Notes: generated from the letters alone by a model not told the origin. 13,850 nucleotides of DNA from Mucidula mucida (GCA_015501055.1 JADNYV010000863.1:1-13850); one strand, 5' to 3'. Shown: positions 1 through 9,210, numbered from the stretch's first letter. A program made the numbers and translations.

Positions 1-1059
1 ACCATAATAATCTCTGCGGCCTTCACAGCGTTTATGCTAGTCTGAAGCTCAGCCCATCCTTTCTGTCGCATGCACTCGATTGGGATTCTCAACATCAGTT
101 GTTCCAATGGAGCTGGGCACAATGCGGATATCATATTCGCCATGTTGAGCACGGAATCCATCGCATTGGTACAATAACAAAAAGCGTCGTAGCAAAGGAA
201 TCGTGGGCCCCAATTCAACTACCAGGAAAGTTCAGCGCACGGACTAGTGCAACAGAGTAGAAAGTCACACCTTTGAATCTCGCCAGATATGGAAGTTGTA
301 AAACCTAGACTGAGGTCCGTTAAGGTCTCCGAGCAAGCCCGCATCAACTGCGAAAACTAATCTGAAGCCTTCATCATCCATATTGAACACGTGAAGAGTG
401 GTAATGGATGGCATAGGACGATGGAGAAGGAGCCAGCGAACGAATGTGATCAAGGCGGAAGGTGATAGATCTAGCTTCAGAGAGTGTACAAGTAGGGGAA
501 TTCTTGACGAGATGTCAATGGGCGATGAGCCAAAGTGGTCGCCATGGAGTACGACGGTCTGAAGCTCACTGAAAGAGCAGACGGCGCCAATCTGTTTGCG
601 GAATGAAGTCCGAGATGGGGTTGTGGAGAACACATCAAAATGTTTGAGATGGGGAAAGGCTATCGGGAGGAAATATATATTCGGCTGACTCATGTCCACC
701 CCGTAGAGGAAGACAACAAGAGATGTGATGTTTAGAAACGGAGCGAAGTTGGTGCAGAATATGCGCATCCACGAATCATTTTCAGACACATGGAATGAGA
801 GCATCTGAATTGCTGACCGAAGAGTGCAGGCAGACGACTGTATTAGCGCCTTGAGAATGTCAACATTCGCAGCGGAGACATCAATGGCCGAGAATAAGTA
901 ATGGCGACTCGTCCAAAGCCACCGTTTACAGACAAGGCTGCAAGCAATAAGTGTCGGACGGTCAAAGCAGTTCTCTTGGATGATAGCGTCGACGAGTTCA
1001 GCGGAAAGTGTATCCATCGAGCTCAGCGAGCTAATGAAGGGAGATGTGAGGTTCGGCAT
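1..1059 (-). CDS. F-box domain protein, 3' end beyond the window
   Basis: This is probably a substrate-recognition subunit of an SCF ubiquitin ligase. The F-box lies at about residues 15-55: an LSAELVDAII helix, then the CSLVCKRWL motif that is the hallmark of basidiomycete F-box proteins, then an HYLFSAIDV strand. The rest (residues 60-264) looks like degenerate leucine-rich repeats, with stretches such as SLVVFLYG and HSLKLDLS, as is usual for this expanded family. The start is ATG at 1057-1059; a second in-frame Met 14 residues later would also keep the F-box. The first exon is 271-1059. A 52-nt phase-0 intron (219-270, donor GTGTGA, acceptor TAG, branch GCTGAAC) removes an in-frame stop. 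The frame is then open from 218 to base 1, so the C-terminus lies outside the window. It is divergent from the kinase at 1429. The F-box call is firm; the substrate is unknown. Confidence 0.85.
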
Positions 1060-1428
1060 ATCGTGGGTAGAGCGTGTCAGCGAAATGAGTACGGCAGTCC
1101 TACTATACTATATGGGGGCAGAGAGACATTGTCCACGTGTCGGCCAAGGGTGTGGGGAGGTAGAGGACAATCGGTGGCGTCATCTGGACCAGGTCGATGA
1201 ACGCAATAATATCTGTTTCTGCTTGACATGAGCACTACCGAGGGCGCGCAAAAGGCGAAAGGATTATATGACAGAGGTACATCGTAGTGGAATCAAAGGT
1301 TCACAGTCGGAGACATCGGTCCGGATCTCGCGGTCATTTGTGTGAAGCTCGTCTCAGGGGCTCTTCGTCTACCTTGAACTGCAACTGCCATCTCACAGCC
1401 TACTTTCTCTTTCTTTCTCATCTTGACG
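1060..1428. promoter_or_regulatory. Divergent intergenic region between the F-box and kinase genes
   Basis: This is 369 bp with no supported gene and should hold both promoters. A CACGTG E-box palindrome is at 1134-1139. An AT-rich TATACTATAT run near 1103-1112 could position the F-box transcript, whose ATG is about 45 bp away. The last 40 bp before the kinase ATG are pyrimidine-rich (TTTCTCTTTCTTTCTC), a common feature of fungal transcription starts and leaders. Short overlapping open frames here lack domains and cut across these sites, so I left them out. Confidence 0.4.
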
Positions 1429-2698
1429 ATGCCTCATTTTTCGGATATGTCTGGTTACATTATCGATTCTGGCGCGCCCACTGGTGGTCGCCTTGAGCTC
1501 TTGGATTCTCTAGGTGCTGGGGCATATGGCGAGGTGTACCGTGCCGTGGACAAAGATGCAGCAACGCCCTCGTTCTACGCCGTGAAATGCCTGACTCGCC
1601 ACGCCGTTGGATCTAGGCGAGAGACCAAGCAAAAGCGGGAACGTCGTCTACACGCGCGCGTCTCCGGCCATCCGAACGTTATCACATTCCACAAAGCCAT
1701 TTATGACGACTTCTACGTTTGCTTCGTTCTCGATCTTTGCTCGGGCGGGACTCTTTTTGAAGCGATTTCAGAACACAAAATATTCTATCACAACGACACT
1801 CTTTTGAAGCAGGCCTTCGTCCAAATAATCGACGCTGTACAATATTGCCACGACCACCTCGTCTTTCACCGGTATGTTATTTCACGCATCCTCTTACTAG
1901 GCGTCTTTTCTTCATGGCCTGCAGCGACCTCAAGCCGGAAAACATTCTGTGTTCGAGAGATGGCAAAACAATCTATCTTTCTGATTTCGGTCTCGCGACC
2001 CGCCTTGAAAACACTAAAAGCTTCGGATGTGGCACGCCTTACTACAAAAGTCCTGGTGAGTCGAGTCTGCCCATTACTGTCCGTTTCACCTGTTCAATAA
2101 CTAAACAGAATGCACTGGTGACAACCTCAAGATGACTTCGTACTCCACTCGTCAGAGCGATGTTTGGGCTCTTGGCGTCGTCCTTGTCAATATGACGACT
2201 GGTCGTTTTCCTTGGAGTTTGGCCAGCCTAGAAGATGCCGGCTTTCGTTCATTCCTTCGACATCGATCGTATCTCGAGAAAAACCTTCCATTATCCAAGT
2301 CTACCGTCTCTATTCTCCACCGCACATTCGAACTCAATCCCTGTCGGCGAATTACCCTCAAAGAACTGCGTAAGGAAATTCTTCAAGTCGATACCTTCTT
2401 CCTGGCCCACGACGAACTTCTAAGTTCCTCGAAACAAGAGCGCCAGATAGCCAAGCTCCTCGGCCCAGCGCTGTCGACAAATTCTGTAACGAAGCAAGAC
2501 CAGCCTGGATCTACAGATGCCCTTGGTCATGAAGTGAAACCCATTCTTCAAGAAGCCGGTGCACGTCCACCTACGGCGGATTCAGTGCCCGATGTCAAGT
2601 CACGCAAACGACGTCGTTCTTCAGTCGTCGAATCATTCACCCGACTCTTCAAATCCATACTCCAACACTCTCCTTTTCACTCCCTCACTTCTCAGTGA
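1429..2698 (+). CDS. Ran1/Ksp1-like serine/threonine protein kinase (paralog 1)
   Basis: A 387-aa protein kinase. Exons are 1429-1871, 1925-2055 and 2109-2698; both introns are 53 nt (1872-1924 phase 2, 2056-2108 phase 1). Splicing restores every kinase landmark: glycine loop GAGAYGEVY (29-37), YAVKC with ATP-anchoring Lys53, HRDLKPEN with catalytic Asp149, DFG at 168-170, SPE at 190-192 and SDVWALGVV. The LHARVSGHPNV segment and the GCG-x-YYKSPE activation loop resemble fission yeast Ran1/Pat1 and budding yeast Ksp1/Sks1/Vhs1, which act in nutrient and meiosis signalling. A role here is inference. After the kinase fold comes a tail of about 100 residues ending in a basic SRKRRRSS patch (356-363), a possible nuclear signal and phosphosite. 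ATG 1429 was chosen; Met7 is an alternative. AATAAA lies 60 bp downstream. It is paralogous to the kinase at 5180-6450. Confidence 0.93.
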
Positions 2699-2758
2699 TG
2701 TAGACATCCGATTCGTATTTTCTGTAAACACGCAACGGCCACATCATTATTGGCAAAG

Positions 2759-2764
2759 AATAAA
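2759..2764 (+). terminator. Possible polyadenylation signal of kinase 1
   Basis: An exact AATAAA lies about 60 bp past the kinase stop, inside the 145-bp gap between two convergent genes. Fungal poly(A) signals are loose, so this is only suggestive. Confidence 0.35.
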
Positions 2765-2843
2765 CTCGAAAAATTCAAGGGAACAGTAGATATACAGTAA
2801 CTCTAGATACAATGTCAGTAATGTACAATAGAAAATCGTAATA

Positions 2844-4536
2844 TCAAGCCGACTGATTGCGACGTGACCAAGAGAAGCTTAAAGCACCAATAACCCCGAC
2901 CACAACAAGCGCTGTTCCGGCACCTATGATACCAGGAAGATAGAGGTACCAAGTACCGTCAATATCGTCGACCTTTGACTGGTCATCAAACAGCGCCTTC
3001 TCCTCCTTCCGTCGCCTGCGCCTCAGTGCGTCCATGTTTGGCACTAAAGCCTCAATCTGCAATTCGATAGAAGGCATTTCGAGTTCTTCGGCATCATCAC
3101 TGACGGGGGGAGGGAGAATAGGAATGTCAAGATCTGGTGCAAGCTCACGAGCACGGTCAAAAAATCGGCCAGCAGCTTCTCGGTCCCGTTTCCAGAGCGA
3201 GTTCGCCCCCTCCAGCATATGTCCGCTGGCAGGGATTCGAATAGACGAAAGACTCGAGTGCGAGGACGACAGGAGGGTTGATGCCGCACCCTCCAAATGG
3301 AGCAGGCCAGCTTCTAGGTAAAGCTGAGCGAGGCCCCGTTTACCACCCAAACACTGTACGTAATAGACAGTCGTTCCTCGCTGCGCTTGTTTCTTGCTAT
3401 GGAGTTCTTTGGCCTCGACTTTCGTATTAAGAGGCAGATAGTAAGAGACCAGTTTCATCGTGGAAGTTGGAGCATGGGAGAGATGCCATGCACGCCTAAC
3501 GAAGAACATTAATACCGGTTGGCAGGTAGCAGTAAGACGTAAAACTCACAAGAAGAATTCGAAAGCCTCCTCTTTATCTTTATGGATATCAAACTGCTCC
3601 ATCGCGATAAGAACCAGACTCGTGGGGTCCATGTTGTACTGATGCTCAAGCTCGTGGCTCGCATCGAATATAACCGAATTGCGAACGTAAGGCGCTAAAG
3701 TATCGGGTACTGGGCCTACTATCAGAGAAGGCCAGATGATAGACTGATCCTTCTCAAGATGAAGAGTCAACAGGCGGCCTGAAGGAGCAGAGTGTAGGGA
3801 CTCGAGCGATGAGTAGGAGGAAGTGATGCTTTGGATCATATGTCCGGGGGATACAGCGCGTGAAGCGGTAGTTGAGTTTCTCTTGCTTCTGAAAGGAAAC
3901 CCTCGTTCATCTGCCGAGGACAGAGCTGGCGACGATAGCGCTGGCGATGAGGCTGTAAACTCTTCGACGTCGGATGCCTCCAATGATGCGGCAAAGCTAC
4001 TAGATATTTCCGGGTCGGATACGAACGCGTAGGAGGAGTGAGTGGATGCAGTAGAAGCCGTTGAAGTGGTGCGCTCCCTGCCGGACAGACGGGACGACTG
4101 AGGTTCGAGTTGCCAAACAGAATTCGCGACATCCACATTGCCGTACAAGCGCCCCTACAACAAGCTCAAGAAGTAAATGGCGAGAGAGCAACGGTGAGCG
4201 CACCTTGATTATTGGAGATTGTCCCCGCACGCCCGCAATAAGGTAGTTGCGCTCAATTATGACCTAGGAAGCAAGAGGATTGTAGCGCTTAAAGTAATTA
4301 TAGTTGTTATCCAGACTCACCGACATGTCCTCTTCTAGAGTACCATGCGGAATCATCAGAAGTACAGTGGCCTGTCCTATTTATGAAGAAGCTGGATACA
4401 TGGCTGAGATCAAGTCAATTACCTGGTCGTGAGACTGGCCAAAGCTCGTCAGTCATAATAACATCCTACAACGTGAAACAGGGCCCACCTGATGCCATGA
4501 GTAGGAGTAGTATCTTTTGTCGTCAGGATTGTCCAT
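2844..4536 (-). CDS. CS-domain (p23/NudC-like) protein with C-terminal membrane anchor
   Basis: A spliced 475-aa protein from six exons: 4489-4536, 4423-4434, 4321-4371, 4204-4263, 3550-4154 and 2844-3495. Introns are 49-57 nt; the first four are phase 0. The N-terminus reads as a CS domain, the HSP20-like beta-sandwich of p23 and NudC: YSYSWHQ, then VLLMIPHGT, NYLIAGVRG, a GRLYG turn and SVWQLE (to about residue 74). The last CS strand, LLTLHLEK plus Trp198, appears only after a Ser/Thr/Ala-rich insertion of about 110 residues. The C-terminal half is helical, with TPR-like patches (LAQLYLEAGLLHLEGAA; WKRDREAAGRFFDRARELAP). A stretch RRRRRKEE precedes one hydrophobic segment (about 445-468) and a short SRRNQSA tail, so it is probably tail-anchored facing the cytosol. 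It may be a membrane-tethered co-chaperone (inference). It converges with kinase 1. The start is ATG 4534-4536; earlier in-frame codons lack a good ATG. Confidence 0.85.
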
Positions 4537-4785
4537 GAGAGTCGTAAGGAAGAAAATGTTGTAGAGAAGTTGATGGAAGGAGACAGAAAGTGGCGCAAGC
4601 GCAAACGCCGATGACCACGTGATTGTGACACGTTCTGACTCGTGGTGGTCGGCAATGGTCACCAAATTCAAACTCCGACGCTGGCTGAGGCCGTGGTCAC
4701 GTACTTGAGGCTGAATTGCTGGCCTCCCACCTCACTTTTGGGACAGGTTTGTATGGAAGAAAAGCATGGCATGATGCATCTCAAG

Positions 4786-4887
4786 AAAGTTATTGTTGCA
4801 GATTTTTTTATTTTGCTTCTCTTCAAGTAGTAGAGTCATCCAGCAGCCCTTTCAACATGTAAATAAGGTATCTGCAACAATAACTTT
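4786..4887. repeat. Inverted-repeat element with 18-bp perfect arms
   Basis: The arm at 4786-4803 (AAAGTTATTGTTGCAGAT) is repeated in exact reverse complement at 4870-4887, around a 66-nt AT-rich spacer. TCAAG abuts the left arm (4781-4785) and recurs 3 nt beyond the right arm (4891-4895), which could be a worn target-site duplication. There is no coding capacity. It could be a small non-autonomous transposon remnant (MITE-like) or a transcribed stem-loop. Confidence 0.6.
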
Positions 4888-5069
4888 TGTTCAAGGAATA
4901 TTCTAAGAATTTTTGAATTTTTCCCAAGACCTGAGATGTGACGATACGAGCTCCAAACTTCGCAGAGGAATCAGCTCTTTGGATCCCGTTTGGCAGGGGT
5001 TTCCTTTTTGGGCAATACCACTTTCTCGATCACCAATTTCTGGCCCGGTTGCCGACCACCATAAATCGT

Positions 5070-5092
5070 AACCACGGTGAAACTGCGTGGTT
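5070..5092. repeat. Small hairpin in the kinase 2 3' flank
   Basis: AACCACG (5070-5076) pairs exactly with CGTGGTT (5086-5092) around a 9-nt loop, about 90 nt past the kinase 2 stop and so likely in its 3' UTR. A stem of this size can occur by chance. Confidence 0.3.
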
Positions 5093-5179
5093 GCCTAATG
5101 TCTTAGTCTTGTAGCAGCGCTTTTGCATAAAATACATGTATCGGGTTGGTACATAAGCCATAATTCTAACGAGTCGTGT

Positions 5180-6450
5180 TTACTCCGATGAGGACGTCAT
5201 TGTCCTCGAGTGTACCTTCTGCACAACATTCTTCAATAGCTTGCTGCGCCTTGGCGGTGGGAAGAGAGCAGTGCTTGCGGGAGCACGGTGACGGGCTGTA
5301 TCATCAACGCCAATGGGTAGTAAAACTATGGCTGGAACTGAGGACTCGAGCGGACGAGCCAATCGATACATCCCAACGCCATCTTCAGCCCTCCCGGACG
5401 TTGAAACACGATTTGATTTAGAAATGAAAAATCCTGCAACCATCTGCGCTTGTTCTGGAGCATTTGGAAGATCCGCAGCTGCGATAAAGAACGTCTTAAG
5501 AGCTATGACCTGTGCGCGGAGTTCGGCGATGGTAAGGCGAGTAGAGGGATCTGTGTCGAAGATGCGCTTGGCGAGACATACAACGCCTGGGGAGATAGGA
5601 AGAGTGTTTTGAAAGTAGTCCGGATCTTTGAGTGCTTTGACATATGAGGGGTCGACGTCCTGCGCCTTGCGCCAAGGACTGCGTCCGGTAACCAGATTGA
5701 GAAGCACGACACCCAGCGACCATATATCGCTCTCTTTTGTGGAATATGTGGGTAACATGAGTGTACCCATACTCTCTGTAAGATGTAAGGCCAAGTCTAA
5801 CCTGATTGAACAATACGAACCGGGACTCTTATAGAAGAGACTGCCACATCCAAAGTCCTTGCAATTCGATACAGATGTAGCCAAGCCGAAATCAGCGAGG
5901 AAAATTTGCATGCCGTCTTGAGAGCAGAGAATATTATCCGGTTTGATATCTCTAGATAGAGAGTGAGCAGGCGATTAGAGACAGACTAAAACAAGCCTTA
6001 CCTGTGAAACACACCCATATTGTGACAGAATTCTACAGCATCCAGAATTTGCAGGAATGCGCAACGTAACAGCTCGTCATTCTGGTAGAACAAACGCTTC
6101 TCCACTATCGCCGAATACAAGTCGCCGCCTGAACAAAGGTCCAAAACCACGTAGACATAAGCTCCTTCGTATATTACATCGTGAAAAGTGACAACGTTGG
6201 GATGGGAAGCGACACGAGCATGCAAGGAGAATTCGCGTTTCTGGAATGAGTCGCCGCGGGAGCCTAGTTCGTATTTTTTCATACACTTGACAGCATAAAA
6301 GAGGGGATCATCCGCGGGGGAAGCAGTATCGCGCGCTTTGTAGACTTTTCCGTACGCGCCAGCACCAAGAAGTTCCAGAAGATGTAGACGGCGGTTGGCG
6401 ATATATGCGTTACAGAAATTGGGTAAATCGCTCTTGCGTGGCACTGGCAT
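5180..6450 (-). CDS. Ran1/Ksp1-like serine/threonine protein kinase (paralog 2)
   Basis: A 391-aa kinase. Exons are 6002-6450, 5821-5951 and 5180-5775; introns are 50 nt (5952-6001) and 45 nt (5776-5820, donor GTTCGT). Motifs: GAGAYGKVY (29-37), YAVKC with Lys55, HRDIKPDN with Asp151, DFG at 170-172, FYKSPE ending at Glu194, and SDIWSLGVVLLN. All catalytic residues are present. It shares with kinase 1 the LHARVASHPNV and VVLDLCSGGDL segments, the rare YKSPE activation loop, a middle exon of exactly 131 nt, and intron phases 2 then 1 at matching residues, so the two are duplicates. The tail differs: it is proline/arginine-rich (PPPRRSKLLKN) and ends TMTSSSE. The start is ATG 6448-6450, aligned with the kinase 1 N-terminus. 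It is divergent from the TPK fusion gene across 173 bp. Substrates are unknown. Confidence 0.93.
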
Positions 6451-6623
6451 TTAGAAAGGATAGAGAGGTATAAAAAGAGGCTGCCAGAGCCAAGTGAAAA
6501 AGAAGGTGGTGGTAGAAGGGTAAGAAAGGCCACCCCTTTTCGGCTCGTTTGCCTCGGTTCGCTTTACACGGCGATTATCGATGGCCGCCCAATTGAGCAG
6601 GCTTGCACCACCACCCAACTGCC
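6451..6623. promoter_or_regulatory. Short divergent promoter, kinase 2 / TPK-MoaD
   Basis: 173 bp separate two head-to-head start codons. On the plus strand TATAAAA (6469-6475) reads as a good TATA box for the TPK side, leaving room for a leader of about 120 nt. The minus-strand side is rich in C and T (TCTTTTTCAC, CCTCTCTATCCTTTC), typical of fungal leaders. Shared control of the two genes is possible but not shown. Confidence 0.4.
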
Positions 6624-7852
6624 ATGTATTCCTGGAATGTCGACTTTTTGAATAAAGTGCCCTCGTCGCGCGGTGTGAAGCGGGCGCTCATCATTCTCAA
6701 TCAGCCATTTTCCTGGACGCTACTTGACCGTCTCTGGCACAACTGTGAATTACGACTCTGTGCAGATGGTGGTGCCAACAGACTATATGATACCGCAAGA
6801 ATAAAGGAACAGTCGGTCTTTTTCACTCATCACCTAGTTCAAGTCCTGAGCTGCATAGGTTTCTTCCACATGCAGTTATCGGCGATTTGGACTCCATTCG
6901 AAAGGACGTCCGGGATTTCTATTCGCGTCAGGTATGTTTTCGTATACTCTGCTCTCTATGGCATTTCTCATATGAAGACAGGGTGTAGCCATACACCAGG
7001 ATCATGACCAGTATTCGACGGACTTGATGAAGTGCATGCAATCAATAACTGAACGACAAGGCGACGAGGTGTGCATCACGCTGTCAGTCTGGACTACATC
7101 TAAATTTCCCCTAAAGCTATGGGAAATAATTCTTCTTGGTGGTCTAGCTGGTCGCTTAGACCAGACCATACACACACTTTCTTATCTTCATAAACTTCGC
7201 AAGGACAAGACGAAGCGAGTATTTGCTGTTACCGACGATAATCTAGGTTGGGTGCTAGACAGTGTAGGTGAATGCATGCCGTGGCGCGCTTGAGGATCTC
7301 AATATCGTTTAGGGAGAGCATTCGATTGAGGTTGACCACAGCAGTTGGGGTAAGACCTGCGGTCTACTTCCCGTTGGAGTAGACCAGACGATCCTTTCAA
7401 CGAAGGGTCTTGAATGGAATCTCAGTGCGTACGAGCACTATACATCTTTCACTCCATTGATATCCATTACTGTAGCCGAACAAGAATCATCTTTCGACAC
7501 CCTTGTCTCTACATCGAATCATCTCGTCCGTGCCGAGGGCATAGTGTGGATAAAGACATCAAAACCGATATGGTGGACTGTCGAACTTCATGTCGAGGTA
7601 CACGTTCTGTATTTCGCAGGTGCCTTGACAGCTACTGGGGTGTCGGAGGAGCTTGTACCAATTCCCATAAGTGGGTTCTTATTGAACAAGCTGGGGGATC
7701 TCCTCGTTTCCCGTCATCCTAATTCCGGCTTGGATGAAGTGCTCAAGAACTCACAGTGGAGTGTCAATGAAGAAATGATTGATGATCCAGCTGCTTTTGA
7801 ACTTACCGAGGGCGCAGAGATTGCAGTGATATGCCCTGTGTCCGGAGGATAA
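6624..7852 (+). CDS. THI80: Thiamine pyrophosphokinase fused to MoaD/MOCS2A sulfur carrier
   Basis: Spliced exons 6624-6811, 6859-6931, 6982-7068, 7117-7263, 7313-7424 and 7476-7852 give 327 aa. Residues 1-240 are thiamine pyrophosphokinase, which turns thiamine plus ATP into thiamine diphosphate. Landmarks are CADGGANRLYD (46-56), VIGDLDSIRKD (69-79), HDQYSTDLMK (95-104), GGLAGRLDQT (124-133) and LVSTSNHL (212-219), ending at WWTVEL as fungal TPKs do. With no stop and no linker, residues 242-327 form an 86-aa MoaD/MOCS2A fold: VHVLYFAG, RHPNSGLDEVL, WSVNEEMIDD, EGAEIAVICPVSGG. The C-terminal Gly-Gly is where MoaD is adenylated and thiocarboxylated for molybdopterin synthesis, and here it is free. 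No in-frame ATG lies near the junction. Introns are 47-51 nt; the third (7069-7116) is 48 nt and stopless, inferred because TPK homologs run straight into GGL. The start is ATG 6624, eight residues downstream of a TTG-initiated frame. Confidence 0.88.
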
Positions 7853-7978
7853 CTGTTGATATTTTTAGTAAGCTACATTATGGTATAATATTACATAGAT
7901 TGTGTTGCACAGAAAGTCTTGATGTAATATCAAAAGTCTAGAGAACGTGAAGTCGAGGGCATAAACTGTACACTTGGT

Positions 7979-9210
7979 CTATGATTTCCCGAAAATATCA
8001 CTGCTAAGAGATGCAAGAAATTCGTCTGCTTCAGTCCTCACAGGAGTATCCTTCTCGACAATTTGACGTTCCAAGGCAGCGAATGGATCGACATAAGGCG
8101 TCGATGCTGCGACGTCAACGGTAGCGGTCGTTTTGGCGGGGGGAAGTGGCGCAGGTTCGACTGGATTCTGTTTCCTCCTCTTTGCCTCAATCTGTCGTCG
8201 CCGTGCTTCGGTATCCGCCTTTCTCTTCGCACGCGCAGCTGTCTTTTCGTCCGATAGCGCTACCATCCCTTCTACAGTCTTGGTCTCCGCGCCCATCTCC
8301 TGGCGGCGACGCAACGTGTCTGCATGAACATCTTTAAGTTCTTGAAGCCGAGTATTTCTTTCTTCGCCACCATCCCCGAGGTGAATAAATCCAGCACCCA
8401 TTTGACGGTTGTCCTTCGTCGCGTCAAAGTGAACCTCCGGTGATTTGGTCTCGGCAGCCAGAGCTTCCTGGATTTTTTCGACACGGTCCGCAGACGGTTC
8501 ATAGACAGGGAAGTGGTTGACGGGATTGTATATTACATCTCTATTCAGAGAAGTTAGGATGAGCAGAAGAAGAATGGTGGAAACATACGGATCGTCATCA
8601 GGCTCTTCAGTTAGATACTGACGAGGCACCTCAGACCGCCGAACCAAACGTGTGCGGTTAAGTTCGTCTGTATATTCAACCATGGGATCGTCTTCATCCT
8701 AAACAGAGTAAGAAATGAACAAACAATAACGATGGATGACACACATTGATTGCTGTTGGCACTCTCAAGGATTCATCTTCATCCTCAGAATCCGGTTCCC
8801 AATCACCAAGTGGTTGATAGTCGAAATCCACCTGTAAAGCGGCGATTTGTTCCTCACTCAAGCCACCGGTTTTGCCCCTCCTCAGCTTGTCGTAGATCTT
8901 TGACTTTCGAGCTAGTGCAGCAGCAGCCTTGTCAAGTGTAGGCTGACTTATAGCCTCTAGTCGAGCATCTCTCTCGGCCCGTTCGTGAACACCTTTGTTG
9001 CTGCGTGCCCATGTAGTTGGCTTCTGCACGTGAATGAGTCTCCAATCCAAAGGGGTGAATGCTATCAGAGCTGACTTTCTCTCGTCGTGGCCGTTTGAGA
9101 CCCTCCGCTTTCGCTTTCTTCAGTTCCTCTTTCTGCGCGGCGAGTTCTGCCTGGAGACTCAGAAATGAGCTGGCGCTGATGCCAATTGCTTTCGACTTTG
9201 ATGAGTGCAT
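7979..9210 (-). CDS. CCDC174: CCDC174-like coiled-coil nuclear protein
   Basis: A 361-aa protein from four exons: 9076-9210, 8745-9023, 8589-8698 and 7979-8540. Introns are 52, 46 and 48 nt; the first donor is GTCAGC. The order of motifs matches the CCDC174 family: SKAIGISASSFLSLQAEL at the N-terminus, a Lys/Glu-rich coiled coil, WARSNKGVHERAERD, then KSKIYDKL and WEPDSEDEDE. These are followed by MVEYTDELNRTRLVRRSEVP, VIYNPVNHFPVYEP, the MGAGFIHLG segment of the conserved C-terminal domain, and a long Arg/Lys/Glu helix (AKRKADTEARRRQIEAKRRK). In animals this family is nuclear and linked to RNA processing through the exon-junction complex; carrying that role over is inference. The start is ATG 9208-9210, where homologs begin; an ATG 33 nt upstream would add a non-conserved MICGCVTQLLS. 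It converges on the TPK gene with a 126-bp gap. Confidence 0.88.

Larger units (their letters stand above)
4537..5179. other. Intergenic: CS-gene promoter and kinase 2 3' flank
   Basis: This is 643 bp with no supported gene. The part next to the CS gene holds a CACGTG E-box at 4616-4621, about 80 bp before its start. The middle has an 18-bp inverted repeat (separate entry) in AT-rich sequence with T-runs and a GAATATTC palindrome near 4897. The right part is the 3' flank of kinase 2 and contains a small hairpin at 5070-5092. Open frames here are short and show no domain. Confidence 0.4.

Noticed and set aside
1429..2100. Kinase 1 ending at the unspliced stop near 2100
   Set aside because: Two 53-nt introns restore HRDLKPEN, DFG and SPE in one frame, so the unspliced version is not the product.
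7414..7722. Separate small gene overlapping the MoaD part in another frame
   Set aside because: The MoaD/TPK frame carries all conserved residues; the alternative frame has none and is a shadow.
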